Of a stretch of DNA of 55,257 nt, positions 1 through 6,732 are shown one piece after another (position 1 is the stretch's first letter; every line of letters starts with the position of its first letter). Below the pieces are notes generated by a model. That model saw only the letters and a list, made by a program, of their open reading frames with translations. It searched no databases and was not told the DNA's origin. Source of the stretch: an uncultured Lachnospiraceae bacterium. Its GTDB lineage: Bacteria > Bacillota > Clostridia > Lachnospirales > Lachnospiraceae. The stretch lies in the NCBI GenBank assembly GCA_934330725.1, contig CAKRGM010000015.1:1-55257 (forward strand). Direction: 5' to 3'. A program made the translations under genes and the position numbers.

Positions 1-14
1 GAGGGCTTAACCGA
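1..14 (+). rRNA. 3' end of 23S rRNA (partial)
   Basis: The first bases, GAGGGCTTAACC, match the conserved 3' terminus of Firmicute 23S rRNA (GAGGGCTTAACC or GAGGGCTTGACC). The window therefore opens at the last few nucleotides of a ribosomal operon, and the rest lies upstream. The exact mature end is not determinable here. The stretch from 15 to 108 is operon spacer without a recognisable 5S rRNA. Confidence 0.75.
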
Positions 15-108
15 AAGGTTCTGGGAAGGAAAAAGGAATATTTTAGTGTGCAGTTTTGAAGGATCATTAATTTATTATTTGTGATTCATTAATATGTTTA
101 TAATATCT

Positions 109-179
109 AGGGGTGTGGTGAAGTGGTATCATAGGGGTCTCCAAAACCTTTGGTGGGAGTTCGATTCTCTCCACCCCTG
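109..179 (+). tRNA. tRNA-Trp (anticodon CCA)
   Basis: A full cloverleaf can be folded. The acceptor is AGGGGTG (109-115) with CACCCCT (172-178). The D stem is GTGA (118-121) with TCAT. The anticodon stem is GGGGT (134-138) with ACCTT (146-150), and loop CTCCAAA places CCA at 141-143. The T stem is GGGAG (155-159) with CTCTC (167-171) around TTCGATT. The discriminator is G179. The 3' CCA is not encoded. The gene sits just after the 23S end and before an intrinsic terminator, so it is probably the last gene of the rRNA operon. Confidence 0.95.
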
Positions 180-204
180 TTAATTTAATATTTGTCAGAG
201 TAGA

Positions 205-238
205 CTAAAGTTTTTAATAAACTTTAGTTTTTTTTATT
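205..238 (+). terminator. Intrinsic terminator of rRNA/tRNA-Trp operon
   Basis: The perfect 9-bp stem CTAAAGTTT (206-214) / AAACTTTAG (220-228) with a 5-nt loop is followed directly by a run of T. It lies 26 nt after tRNA-Trp and ends the ribosomal transcript. Confidence 0.9.
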
Positions 239-305
239 TTTGATTAATATGCTGAATTTATAATATTTACAGGTTTTGTAACTAATTAAAAAATCGAATA
301 GGTAA

Positions 306-335
306 TTGTTAAACTTTCTGTTGTTCAAGTATATT
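306..335 (+). promoter_or_regulatory. Putative promoter of the HD-domain gene
   Basis: TTGTTA (306-311) and TATATT (330-335) are 18 bp apart, upstream of the gene at 385. The -10 overlaps a direct repeat, TTGTTCAAGTA at 321-331 and 334-344. An inverted repeat, TAATTGTTAA (303-312) / TTAACAATTA (358-367), encloses the whole region. Promoter match is moderate only. Confidence 0.4.
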
Positions 336-384
336 GTTCAAGTAGTTTCCAGAAAAATTAACAATTATTAAAAGGAGGGTAACA

Positions 385-948
385 ATGCAGATACAATATG
401 TAATAGATGCTGCTATAGAGTATTTTAATGATGATGTTAAAAGAATAAACCATTTTTTTAAAGTATATGAATATGCAAAGATGATTGCTTTTAAGGAAAA
501 TGTAGATGAAGAAACTAAAAATATATTAGAAGTTGCAGCTGTTTTACATGATATTGGTATAAAAAACGCTGAAAAAAAGTATAATTCTACAGCAGGTAAT
601 TATCAGGAAATAGAAGGACCTCCAGTTGCAGATGAGATATTGATAAAACTTGGTTATAAAGAGGATATTAGAGAAAGGGTAAAATATCTGATTGCACATC
701 ATCATACATATAATGAGATTGATGGAATTGATTACCAGATTCTTGTAGAGGCAGATTTTCTTGTAAATATATATGAAGATGCCATTTATAATAAATGTGA
801 TATTTCCCAAAATGAAAACAAGGATGATTTAATTGAGAGCAGAAGAAAAAAATTATACAGTATAAAAAATAAAATTTTCAAGACAAATACAGGAATAAGA
901 TATCTTGATTGTTTGTTTATAAATAATGATAATTTTATCTGCAGATAG
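385..948 (+). CDS. HD-domain phosphohydrolase family protein
   Basis: The 187-residue protein has the HD metal-dependent phosphohydrolase layout. An upstream histidine is near residue 23 (INHFFKVYEYA), the HD pair is in AAVLHDIGIK (about residues 51-60), and a histidine cluster IAHHHTY lies near 105-111. A later acidic stretch, LVEADFLVNIYED (about 120-132), supplies the distal aspartate typical of this fold. Such small stand-alone HD proteins hydrolyse phosphomonoesters or nucleotides; the substrate cannot be read from the sequence. The start is set by AAAGGAGGG 7-12 nt upstream. The gene is monocistronic, between the rRNA terminator and a bidirectional terminator at 1033-1082. Confidence 0.85.
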   Translation: MQIQYVIDAAIEYFNDDVKRINHFFKVYEYAKMIAFKENVDEETKNILEVAAVLHDIGIKNAEKKYNSTAGNYQEIEGPPVADEILIKLGYKEDIRERVKYLIAHHHTYNEIDGIDYQILVEADFLVNIYEDAIYNKCDISQNENKDDLIESRRKKLYSIKNKIFKTNTGIRYLDCLFINNDNFICR

Positions 949-1032
949 TGAATTGAATTATAGCGTATTATAGTATAACATTATCATTCAGAGCAGGTGA
1001 TTGTTCATAATTGTTATAATATGTGTAATAAT

Positions 1033-1085
1033 AAAAACAGCCAATACATCATTTATTATCTATGATGTATTGGCTGTTTTTATTA
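1033..1085. terminator. Bidirectional intrinsic terminator
   Basis: A perfect 20-bp stem (1033-1052 with 1062-1081; arms start AAAAACAGCC and end GGCTGTTTTT) has a 9-nt loop. T-runs flank it on both strands, so it serves the HD gene on plus and the carbamate kinase gene on minus. Confidence 0.9.
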
Positions 1086-1091
1086 TTGTTA

Positions 1092-2030
1092 TCAGGCAGT
1101 AATTACTGTGCCGCTTTTTCCATTAAGACTTAATTTTGCTTTATCAAGATTTGCGATAATAGCTTTTCTGTTGTGGTCAGCAGTAACAAATCTTATTGAT
1201 GCATCAACCTTTGGATATGTTGTTACCGCAGGAAAATGACCGGCTTTTATATATTCATGTAACTCTGAAGCAGAAATTGAATCGATAACCTTTTCATTTG
1301 GTGTACCTTTTTCAATAGTGAGTTTATCATATGCTGTAAGAAAAAGAAGAGTTCCGGCATCAACTAATTCGGCAAGCTTAGCTGCAGTATAATCCTTTTC
1401 AATTATTGCACTGGCGCCTTTAAGATGTGTACCTTGTTGAAGGACAGGGATACCACCGCCACCCGCAGCGATAACAACCTGGTCTGCATCAAGAAGAGTT
1501 TTTACAGCATCAATTTCATAGATATCAATTGGCATTGGTGAAGCAATTATACGGCGGAACTTGCCAGGTTCTTCTTCAACAACATAATTGCCTTTTTCTT
1601 CTTCAGCCTGGGCATCTTCTTTTGACATATATCTTCCAATGACTTTTGTTGGTTCACTGAAAGCTATATCAAACGGATCTACACGTACCTGTGTAATAAT
1701 TGTTGAAACAGTTTTGTATATACCTCTGTTTAATAATTCTTCCCTGATAGCATTTTGTAAATCATAACCAATATATCCTTCACTCATTGCACCGCATACA
1801 GACATTGGTGCAACTGTACGATCACCTGGATCAAGACGGGCATATTCTGTAAGAGCTGTCTGAATCATTCCCACCTGTGGACCATTACTATGTGTAATTA
1901 CTATCTGATACTTTGCTTCAACTAAGTCCGCGATGGCTTTTGCTGCCTTTTTTACATTTACCTGCTGCTCTGGAAATGTTTCGCCAAATGCATTCCTTCC
2001 AAGTGCAACTACAATTCTTTTATTATCCAT
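1092..2030 (-). CDS. arcC: Carbamate kinase
   Basis: This 312-residue amino acid kinase family protein makes ATP and carbamate from carbamoyl phosphate and ADP, the last step of arginine or purine/allantoin-derived carbamoyl phosphate use. Recognisable blocks are VALGRNAFG at the N-terminus (commonly ALGGNAL in the family), THSNGPQVGMI (about 50-60), MSVCGAMSEGYIGYDLQ, VIAAGGGGIPV (about 205-215) and the C-terminal SIRFV and NLDKA region. The start is at 2030: GGAGG lies 7 nt upstream and the protein then begins MDNKRIVVALG. The reading frame stays open upstream to 2150, but that part is a structured leader and does not resemble the family. No arcA or arcB is adjacent, so it is not part of a local arginine deiminase operon. 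Confidence 0.93.
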   Translation of the reverse strand: MDNKRIVVALGRNAFGETFPEQQVNVKKAAKAIADLVEAKYQIVITHSNGPQVGMIQTALTEYARLDPGDRTVAPMSVCGAMSEGYIGYDLQNAIREELLNRGIYKTVSTIITQVRVDPFDIAFSEPTKVIGRYMSKEDAQAEEEKGNYVVEEEPGKFRRIIASPMPIDIYEIDAVKTLLDADQVVIAAGGGGIPVLQQGTHLKGASAIIEKDYTAAKLAELVDAGTLLFLTAYDKLTIEKGTPNEKVIDSISASELHEYIKAGHFPAVTTYPKVDASIRFVTADHNRKAIIANLDKAKLSLNGKSGTVITA

Positions 2031-2046
2031 TTTATACCTCCATTCC

Positions 2047-2119
2047 TGTACCCCTTTAAAGGTACATCCCAGGTTTGTGTAAAACACAAATCCAGGGGGT
2101 GAAAAATTATATTTTTCAC
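2047..2119 (-). other. Cluster of three hairpins in the carbamate kinase leader
   Basis: Three consecutive inverted repeats precede arcC: GTGAAAAAT/ATTTTTCAC (2099-2107 with 2111-2119), TTTGTGT/ACACAAA around 2074-2090 with flanking CC/GG pairs, and TGTACC/GGTACA (2047-2052 with 2061-2066). The last ends about 10 nt before the Shine-Dalgarno. This could be a cis-regulatory leader or an interspersed repeat element; it matches no riboswitch I can name. Confidence 0.5.
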
Positions 2120-2282
2120 GCTGTTTACATTTTGCCGCCACTCCCGGCATAACCTAAAAAATAAAAGTGGTTTAATCACGTTTTTCATATATATGCATAT
2201 GATAAATTATTATAAGATATTTGAGCTTAAAAATCAATTATTTAATATGATAAAGGCTGTTTGTGAAAGGGTGTTAATTAAT

Positions 2283-3158
2283 ATGCGTATAGGCGTTGCT
2301 GTAATTGATACGGGAATATACAGACATTTGGATTTTGATAATCGTATTGCGGGATTTGTGGATTTTGTAAATGGTAGAATTTCACCTTATGATGATAGTG
2401 GACATGGAACACATGTAAGTGGAATTATAGCAGGCAGCGGAAAGTGCTCAAATGGCAGATATCGGGGAATAGAGCCTAAAGCTCAGCTTGTAAGTATAAA
2501 AGTACTTGATAACGTTGGAAATGGAAGAATTGAAAATGTTTTAAATGGTCTGGAGTGGGTATATAAAAATCATTTTAAATATAATATACGCGTTCTGAAT
2601 ATATCGTTTGGGGCGACTTCTGAGAATGAACTAAATGAAGAATCTGACCTTATTTATGCAGTTGAAAAAATTTGGGATTGCGGAATTGTAGTAGTTGCTG
2701 CAGCGGGTAACAGCGGACCTGACAGATATAGTATAACTGCGCCCGGAATAAGCAGAAAGGTTATTACGGTAGGTGCATTTGATGACATGGCTTTTCAGAA
2801 CATGGCACAGAGCAGCAGAAAAAACAGTAAAGAGCGGTATAATGCCGGAAAAAGCATAAGATATTATTCAGGCAGAGGCCCTACTAAAGCCTGTATTGTA
2901 AAGCCGGAGCTCGTTGTAACAGGTTCTAATATTGTAGCCTGCAGCAACAAAAAAAATTCATATACAGTAAAAAGTGGAACATCAATGTCAGCACCTATCG
3001 TAAGTGGAGCAGTTGCAAGACTTTTAAGGAAATATCCCGATATGACGCCAAAGGAAGTTAAGGTAAAGATTAAAAAATGTTGTAAAAAAATAAATTTGCC
3101 GTTAAATCAGCAAGGGTGGGGAATGCTTGATTTGACAAAATTTATTTCGGGAGAATAG
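2283..3158 (+). CDS. Minimal S8 subtilisin-like serine protease
   Basis: This 291-residue subtilase consists almost only of the catalytic domain. The Asp lies in VAVIDTGIYRHLD (residues 4-16), the His in DDSGHGTHVSGIIAG (about 38-52), the oxyanion Asn in VVAAAGNSGPD (about 137-147) and the Ser in SGTSMSAPIVSGA (about 233-245). No signal peptide, propeptide or membrane segment is visible, which resembles intracellular or cell-associated clostridial subtilases. The start at 2283 is chosen because GAAAGGG lies 11 nt upstream and the protein begins just before the catalytic core. In-frame ATGs at 2193 and 2247 would add up to 30 residues but have no ribosome binding site. The substrate is unknown. 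Confidence 0.9.
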   Translation: MRIGVAVIDTGIYRHLDFDNRIAGFVDFVNGRISPYDDSGHGTHVSGIIAGSGKCSNGRYRGIEPKAQLVSIKVLDNVGNGRIENVLNGLEWVYKNHFKYNIRVLNISFGATSENELNEESDLIYAVEKIWDCGIVVVAAAGNSGPDRYSITAPGISRKVITVGAFDDMAFQNMAQSSRKNSKERYNAGKSIRYYSGRGPTKACIVKPELVVTGSNIVACSNKKNSYTVKSGTSMSAPIVSGAVARLLRKYPDMTPKEVKVKIKKCCKKINLPLNQQGWGMLDLTKFISGE

Positions 3159-3211
3159 TGTTATTTTATGCTTATCAACATCATTTGTACTTCAAATAAG
3201 CTTAAGATTTG

Positions 3212-3349
3212 TCTTAAAAGTGATGAAAAATTCAGTTCATGACAAAAATCGCATGGTTCATGCATAAGTATCTTTACATTATCTTAAAAAGTGATAAATT
3301 ATTATTAATAAGTGAATATTCACAGGCCTGTGATAATAGTATTTCACTT
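3212..3349 (+). repeat. Repeat-rich intergenic region with overlapping palindromes
   Basis: The 239 bases between the subtilase and the next gene contain no gene. They hold two near-identical direct repeats (TCTTAAAAGTGATGAAAAAT at 3212 and TCTTAAAAAGTGATAAATT at 3282). Two perfect 12-bp palindromes share three bases: GTGAATATTCAC (3312-3323) and CACAGGCCTGTG (3321-3332). An outer inverted pair is AAGTGAA (3310-3316) with TTCACTT (3343-3349). This looks like an operator region for the gene at 3398. Confidence 0.6.
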
Positions 3350-3397
3350 TATGATGTACAACAGAAAAAAAAGCAATAAGTAATACGGGGAGGGTTT

Positions 3398-4246
3398 ATG
3401 TACTTATGTTATGATACTATGTCAGGAGGAAGTCTTGTTCAGACGGTATGTGCTCATATGGAGAACTGGAATATACCGGTTATGAACATGAGCTGCAGGG
3501 AATATGAGGAAAGGATTGCAGAGAGCAATTCATATGATATGCAGAAATGTATAGAAAATGAAAAGTATGTTATTATTATACTTAATCAGCAGCTGATAAG
3601 GAAATTAATAGCACTGGTGGAACTTGAAATTACAAGAAAGTTATTTGCCAGAAAAAATGTACGGGTATTTGTGTTTATGGATGGAATTAAAGTAAATGAG
3701 CTGCCCTGGCGTATACAGTGGATGAATAATGCAGACATTACAGTAGTAGAGAATATTATCGATATTCATAAAGGAATCTTTAAGATTATAACAACATTTC
3801 TAAGGGATACATACATTCATCTTCCGGTTCTGAATGATATATGTATGTCATCTGATTCAGTTCTGAATGATTTTTTTCTTTTAAAATATTTTAATATAAA
3901 AAACTGCATAAAAGGTTGCGATTTACTTACGCAGCAAAATAAAGAAAATATATTTAATGATAGAGGATGGATGAGTTTTTGTAAAATTGAAGATGAATTT
4001 ATAAAGCAGCTGCAGTTGGATTATGCTGATATTGATGACTGCTTTTCAAAAGTAATAATGTGCCATCTGATGTCAAATCATATTAAACTGCATATTTATG
4101 ATAATTATATTATTACATTTATGTCAGGTTATATCAGAAAGTTATATGAATATTCAGATTATAGCTCAAATTATGAAAAAGAGGTTTTGTGTATTGCGGA
4201 GACGGCAATGAGAATAATTCTGGCAGAAATTCCATCCGGTATTTAA
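3398..4246 (+). CDS. Unrecognised protein with TIR-like N-terminal layout
   Basis: I do not recognise this 282-residue protein with certainty. The first 110 residues alternate hydrophobic strands and helices in a TIR-like order. MYLCYDTMSGGSLVQTV resembles TIR box 1, followed by NIPVMNM, a helix ending in CIENE, the strand YVIIILNQQLI (about 57-67), a helix with ELEITRKLF (about 75-83, a glutamate where TIR NADases keep theirs), then the strand VRVFVFMDGI (about 89-98) and an ELPW segment. The remaining ~170 residues are mixed helix without motifs. There is no signal peptide or membrane helix. GGGGAGGG precedes the ATG at good spacing. It sits alone between the subtilase and the ABC-F gene behind its own repeat-rich upstream region. 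The TIR reading is inference. Confidence 0.45.
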   Translation: MYLCYDTMSGGSLVQTVCAHMENWNIPVMNMSCREYEERIAESNSYDMQKCIENEKYVIIILNQQLIRKLIALVELEITRKLFARKNVRVFVFMDGIKVNELPWRIQWMNNADITVVENIIDIHKGIFKIITTFLRDTYIHLPVLNDICMSSDSVLNDFFLLKYFNIKNCIKGCDLLTQQNKENIFNDRGWMSFCKIEDEFIKQLQLDYADIDDCFSKVIMCHLMSNHIKLHIYDNYIITFMSGYIRKLYEYSDYSSNYEKEVLCIAETAMRIILAEIPSGI

Positions 4247-4339
4247 AAAATATATTTTCCAGGAAATTATAAAATTAAAACGCGAAGCTGTTAAAATCCA
4301 TTAAAGACTAAAAAATTAGAAACTTAAGCTGGTTAAATC

Positions 4340-4368
4340 TTGTCAGAACCTCCAAAATATATTATACT
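4340..4368 (+). promoter_or_regulatory. SigA-type promoter of the ABC-F gene
   Basis: TTGTCA (4340-4345), a 17-bp spacer and TATACT (4363-4368) match the vegetative consensus at five of six bases each. Transcription should start near 4375, about 50 nt before the ATG at 4426. Confidence 0.65.
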
Positions 4369-4420
4369 GAAAAAGTATGTTTTTAATTATGAGTAAAATA
4401 TAGTTATTTTTTTGGAGGTT
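4347..4420 (+). promoter_or_regulatory. Inverted repeat able to mask the ABC-F Shine-Dalgarno in read-through RNA
   Basis: AACCTCCAAAA (4347-4357) is the exact reverse complement of TTTTGGAGGTT (4410-4420), which contains the GGAGG of the ABC-F gene. The left arm lies in the promoter spacer, so it is absent from RNA started at the local promoter. It is present in read-through RNA from the upstream gene. Confidence 0.45.
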
Positions 4421-4425
4421 TGTTA

Positions 4426-6063
4426 ATGATTAGTGCAAATAATGTAACTCTTCGTATTGGTAAGAAAGCACTTTTTGAGGATGTTAATATTAAGTTCACA
4501 GAAGGAAACTGCTATGGCCTTATTGGTGCCAATGGTGCCGGTAAATCTACATTTCTTAAGATACTTACAGGTCAGATCGAACCAAGTAAGGGTGATGTTT
4601 CAATCACACCGGGACAGCGCTTGTCATTCCTTGAGCAGGATCATTTTAAGTATGATGATTATAGTGTCCTTGATACTGTTATAATGGGTAATGAAAGACT
4701 GTATCAGATAATGAAAGAAAAGGAAGTTATCTACGCTAAAGAAGATTTTACTGAAGAAGATGGAAATAAAGCCAGCGAACTTGAGGCAGAATTTGCAGAT
4801 ATGAACGGATGGGAAGCTGAATCTGATGCAGCACAGCTGCTTAACGGACTTGGTATTAATACAGATCTTCATTATAAAAATATGAAGGAATTAAATGGTA
4901 GTGAGAAGGTAAAGGTGCTTCTTGCAAAAGCACTTTTTGGAAATCCGGACATTCTTTTACTGGATGAGCCTACTAACCATTTGGATCTTGATGCTATTGC
5001 ATGGCTTGAAGAATTTCTTATTAATTTTGAAAATACAGTTATCGTTGTATCTCATGACAGATATTTTCTTAATAAAGTATGTACACATATAGCTGATATT
5101 GATTATGCAAAGATACAGCTTTATGCAGGTAATTATGATTTCTGGTATGAATCAAGCCAGCTGCTTATTAAGCAGATGAAGGAAGCAAACAAGAAGAAGG
5201 AAGAAAAGATAAAGGAACTTCAGGATTTCATACAGAGATTCTCAGCTAATGCGTCAAAATCAAAGCAGGCAACATCAAGAAAAAGAGCACTCGAAAAGAT
5301 TGAACTTGATGAAATCAGACCATCAAGTAGAAAATATCCTTATATTGATTTCAGACCTGAAAGGGAAATTGGAAATGAGGTATTACAGGTAGAAGGTCTT
5401 TCAAAGACAATAGATGGAGTAAAAGTGCTTGATAACATTTCATTTATTGTAAATCACAATGATAAAATTGCATTTGTGGGTGCAAATGAACTTGCAACAT
5501 CCACATTATTTAAAATACTTGCGGGCGAAATGGAACCGGATGAGGGCAGCTTTAAGTGGGGAGTTACAACAAAGTTTGCATATTTCCCTAAAGACAGTGC
5601 AGCAGAATTTGACAGAGATGATACTATTGTTGAATGGCTTACACAGTATTCACCAGATCCAGATCCTACATACGTAAGAGGATTCCTTGGAAGAATGCTT
5701 TTTGCAGGTGATGATGGTGTTAAGAAAGTAAAGGTGCTGTCTGGTGGTGAAAAGGTAAGATGTCTTATTTCAAAGATGATGATTATGGGCGCAAATGTTC
5801 TTATTTTTGATGACCCTACTAACCATCTTGATATGGAGTCTATTACAGCTTTAAATAATGGATTGATTAAGTTTACAGGAGTTTCATTATTTACATCACA
5901 TGACCATCAGTTTATACAGACAACAGCTAACCGTATTATGGAAATTATTCCTAATGGAAAACTTATTGATAAGATAACGACTTATGATGAGTATCTTGAA
6001 AGTGATGAGATGGCAAGAAAACGTCAGGTGCTTGAAGAGGCAGATGCTGAAGCAGATAATTAA
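4426..6063 (+). CDS. ABC-F family ATPase, YkpA/YbiT type, with degenerate second site
   Basis: This 545-residue soluble protein has tandem ABC domains and no membrane segments, as in the ABC-F translation-factor family. The sequence around LFEDVNIKF, YGLIGANGAGKST and VLDTVIMG places it near YkpA/YbiT. Domain 1 has an intact Walker A (about 36-44), a weakened signature LNGSEKV (about 154-160) and Walker B LLLDEPTNHLD. A charged linker (KEANKKKEEKIKEL, about 243-262) joins the domains. Domain 2 Walker A reads GANELATST, so Thr358 replaces the lysine. Its Walker B is IFDDPTNHLD, so Asp463 replaces the catalytic glutamate; the signature LSGGEKV is intact. The ATG is at 4426 with GGAGG 7 nt upstream. 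A thioesterase gene follows 14 nt downstream. Target and role in translation are inferred from the family. Confidence 0.9.
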   Translation: MISANNVTLRIGKKALFEDVNIKFTEGNCYGLIGANGAGKSTFLKILTGQIEPSKGDVSITPGQRLSFLEQDHFKYDDYSVLDTVIMGNERLYQIMKEKEVIYAKEDFTEEDGNKASELEAEFADMNGWEAESDAAQLLNGLGINTDLHYKNMKELNGSEKVKVLLAKALFGNPDILLLDEPTNHLDLDAIAWLEEFLINFENTVIVVSHDRYFLNKVCTHIADIDYAKIQLYAGNYDFWYESSQLLIKQMKEANKKKEEKIKELQDFIQRFSANASKSKQATSRKRALEKIELDEIRPSSRKYPYIDFRPEREIGNEVLQVEGLSKTIDGVKVLDNISFIVNHNDKIAFVGANELATSTLFKILAGEMEPDEGSFKWGVTTKFAYFPKDSAAEFDRDDTIVEWLTQYSPDPDPTYVRGFLGRMLFAGDDGVKKVKVLSGGEKVRCLISKMMIMGANVLIFDDPTNHLDMESITALNNGLIKFTGVSLFTSHDHQFIQTTANRIMEIIPNGKLIDKITTYDEYLESDEMARKRQVLEEADAEADN

Positions 6064-6077
6064 AGTGGGGAGCATTT

Positions 6078-6512
6078 ATGGATGAAATAAAGTACAGACA
6101 TAGAGTTCAGTATTATGAAACTGATAAGATGGGGATTGTTCATCATTCTAATTATATCAGATGGTTTGAAGAAGCAAGAGTAGATTTCTTTGAGCAGGTC
6201 GGGTACAGATTTCAGGCTATAGAAGAAAGTGGACTTGTAAGCCCGGTTTTGTCAGTAAATTGCAATTATAGAAAAATGACATTTTTTGGAGAAGATGTTT
6301 ATATTAAACCGCTGATAACATCCTTTAACGGAGTAAAGCTGCATGTAAGATATGAAGTGACAGGTGTTTCCGATGGCGTTTTAAGAGCAGATGGTGAGAG
6401 TACACACTGCTTCCTGAATATGAATCAGAGGCCTGTTAATTTAAAAAAGGTAAATACACAGTTGTATGATATTTTGATGGAGCATCTTGAGCCGGAAGGA
6501 AAAGCGTTATAA
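6078..6512 (+). CDS. Hot-dog fold acyl-CoA thioesterase (YbgC/FadM-like)
   Basis: This 144-residue single hot-dog domain protein belongs to the 4-hydroxybenzoyl-CoA thioesterase group. The diagnostic start is RVQYYETDKMGIVHHSNYIRWFEEAR (about residues 9-34), with the catalytic Asp in the ETDKMG segment and the following HHSNY block. Later strands (VRYEV, LRADGESTHCFLN) complete the fold. It would hydrolyse acyl-CoA thioesters; chain preference is not visible. GTGGGGAG sits ahead of the ATG. It lies 14 nt after the ABC-F gene and is probably co-transcribed with it, ending at the terminator at 6536-6576. Confidence 0.88.
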   Translation: MDEIKYRHRVQYYETDKMGIVHHSNYIRWFEEARVDFFEQVGYRFQAIEESGLVSPVLSVNCNYRKMTFFGEDVYIKPLITSFNGVKLHVRYEVTGVSDGVLRADGESTHCFLNMNQRPVNLKKVNTQLYDILMEHLEPEGKAL

Positions 6513-6535
6513 TAGTATTTATAATATAAAAGGAC

Positions 6536-6576
6536 AGAGTGTGCATCCTGTTAAGGGAATCTGCACACTCTTTTTG
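6536..6576 (+). terminator. Intrinsic terminator
   Basis: The stem AGAGTGTGCA (6536-6545) / TGCACACTCT (6562-6571) is followed by TTTT. It ends the ABC-F/thioesterase unit. Its T-run overlaps the -35 of the next promoter. Confidence 0.85.
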
Positions 6577-6602
6577 ACAGCTTGTTTAAATAATCATGTA
6601 AT
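6574..6602 (+). promoter_or_regulatory. SigA-type promoter of ftsK
   Basis: A consensus TTGACA (6574-6579), a 17-bp spacer and TGTAAT (6597-6602, one mismatch) lie about 130 bp before the translocase start. The interval 6603-6732 is AT-rich and holds no other recognisable feature. Confidence 0.65.
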
Positions 6603-6732
6603 GTTATAATAATATAATATGCTGACAGTAGTATGCTATATAGCATGATTTATATTGTGCATAGATTCAGAATGCGTTAAAAGTCGCTTTGGATATGAAG
6701 ATTATTAGTGTGAAATGGAGGAGAAATAAGTT

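Noticed and set aside
2031..2150. N-terminal extension of carbamate kinase
   Set aside because: The extra 40 residues come from a hairpin-rich leader and have no family match, while a proper GGAGG precedes the ATG at 2030.
2193..3158. Subtilase plus TIR-like gene as a defence operon
   Set aside because: They are separated by 239 bp of repeat-rich DNA, the TIR assignment is weak, and no other defence gene is nearby.
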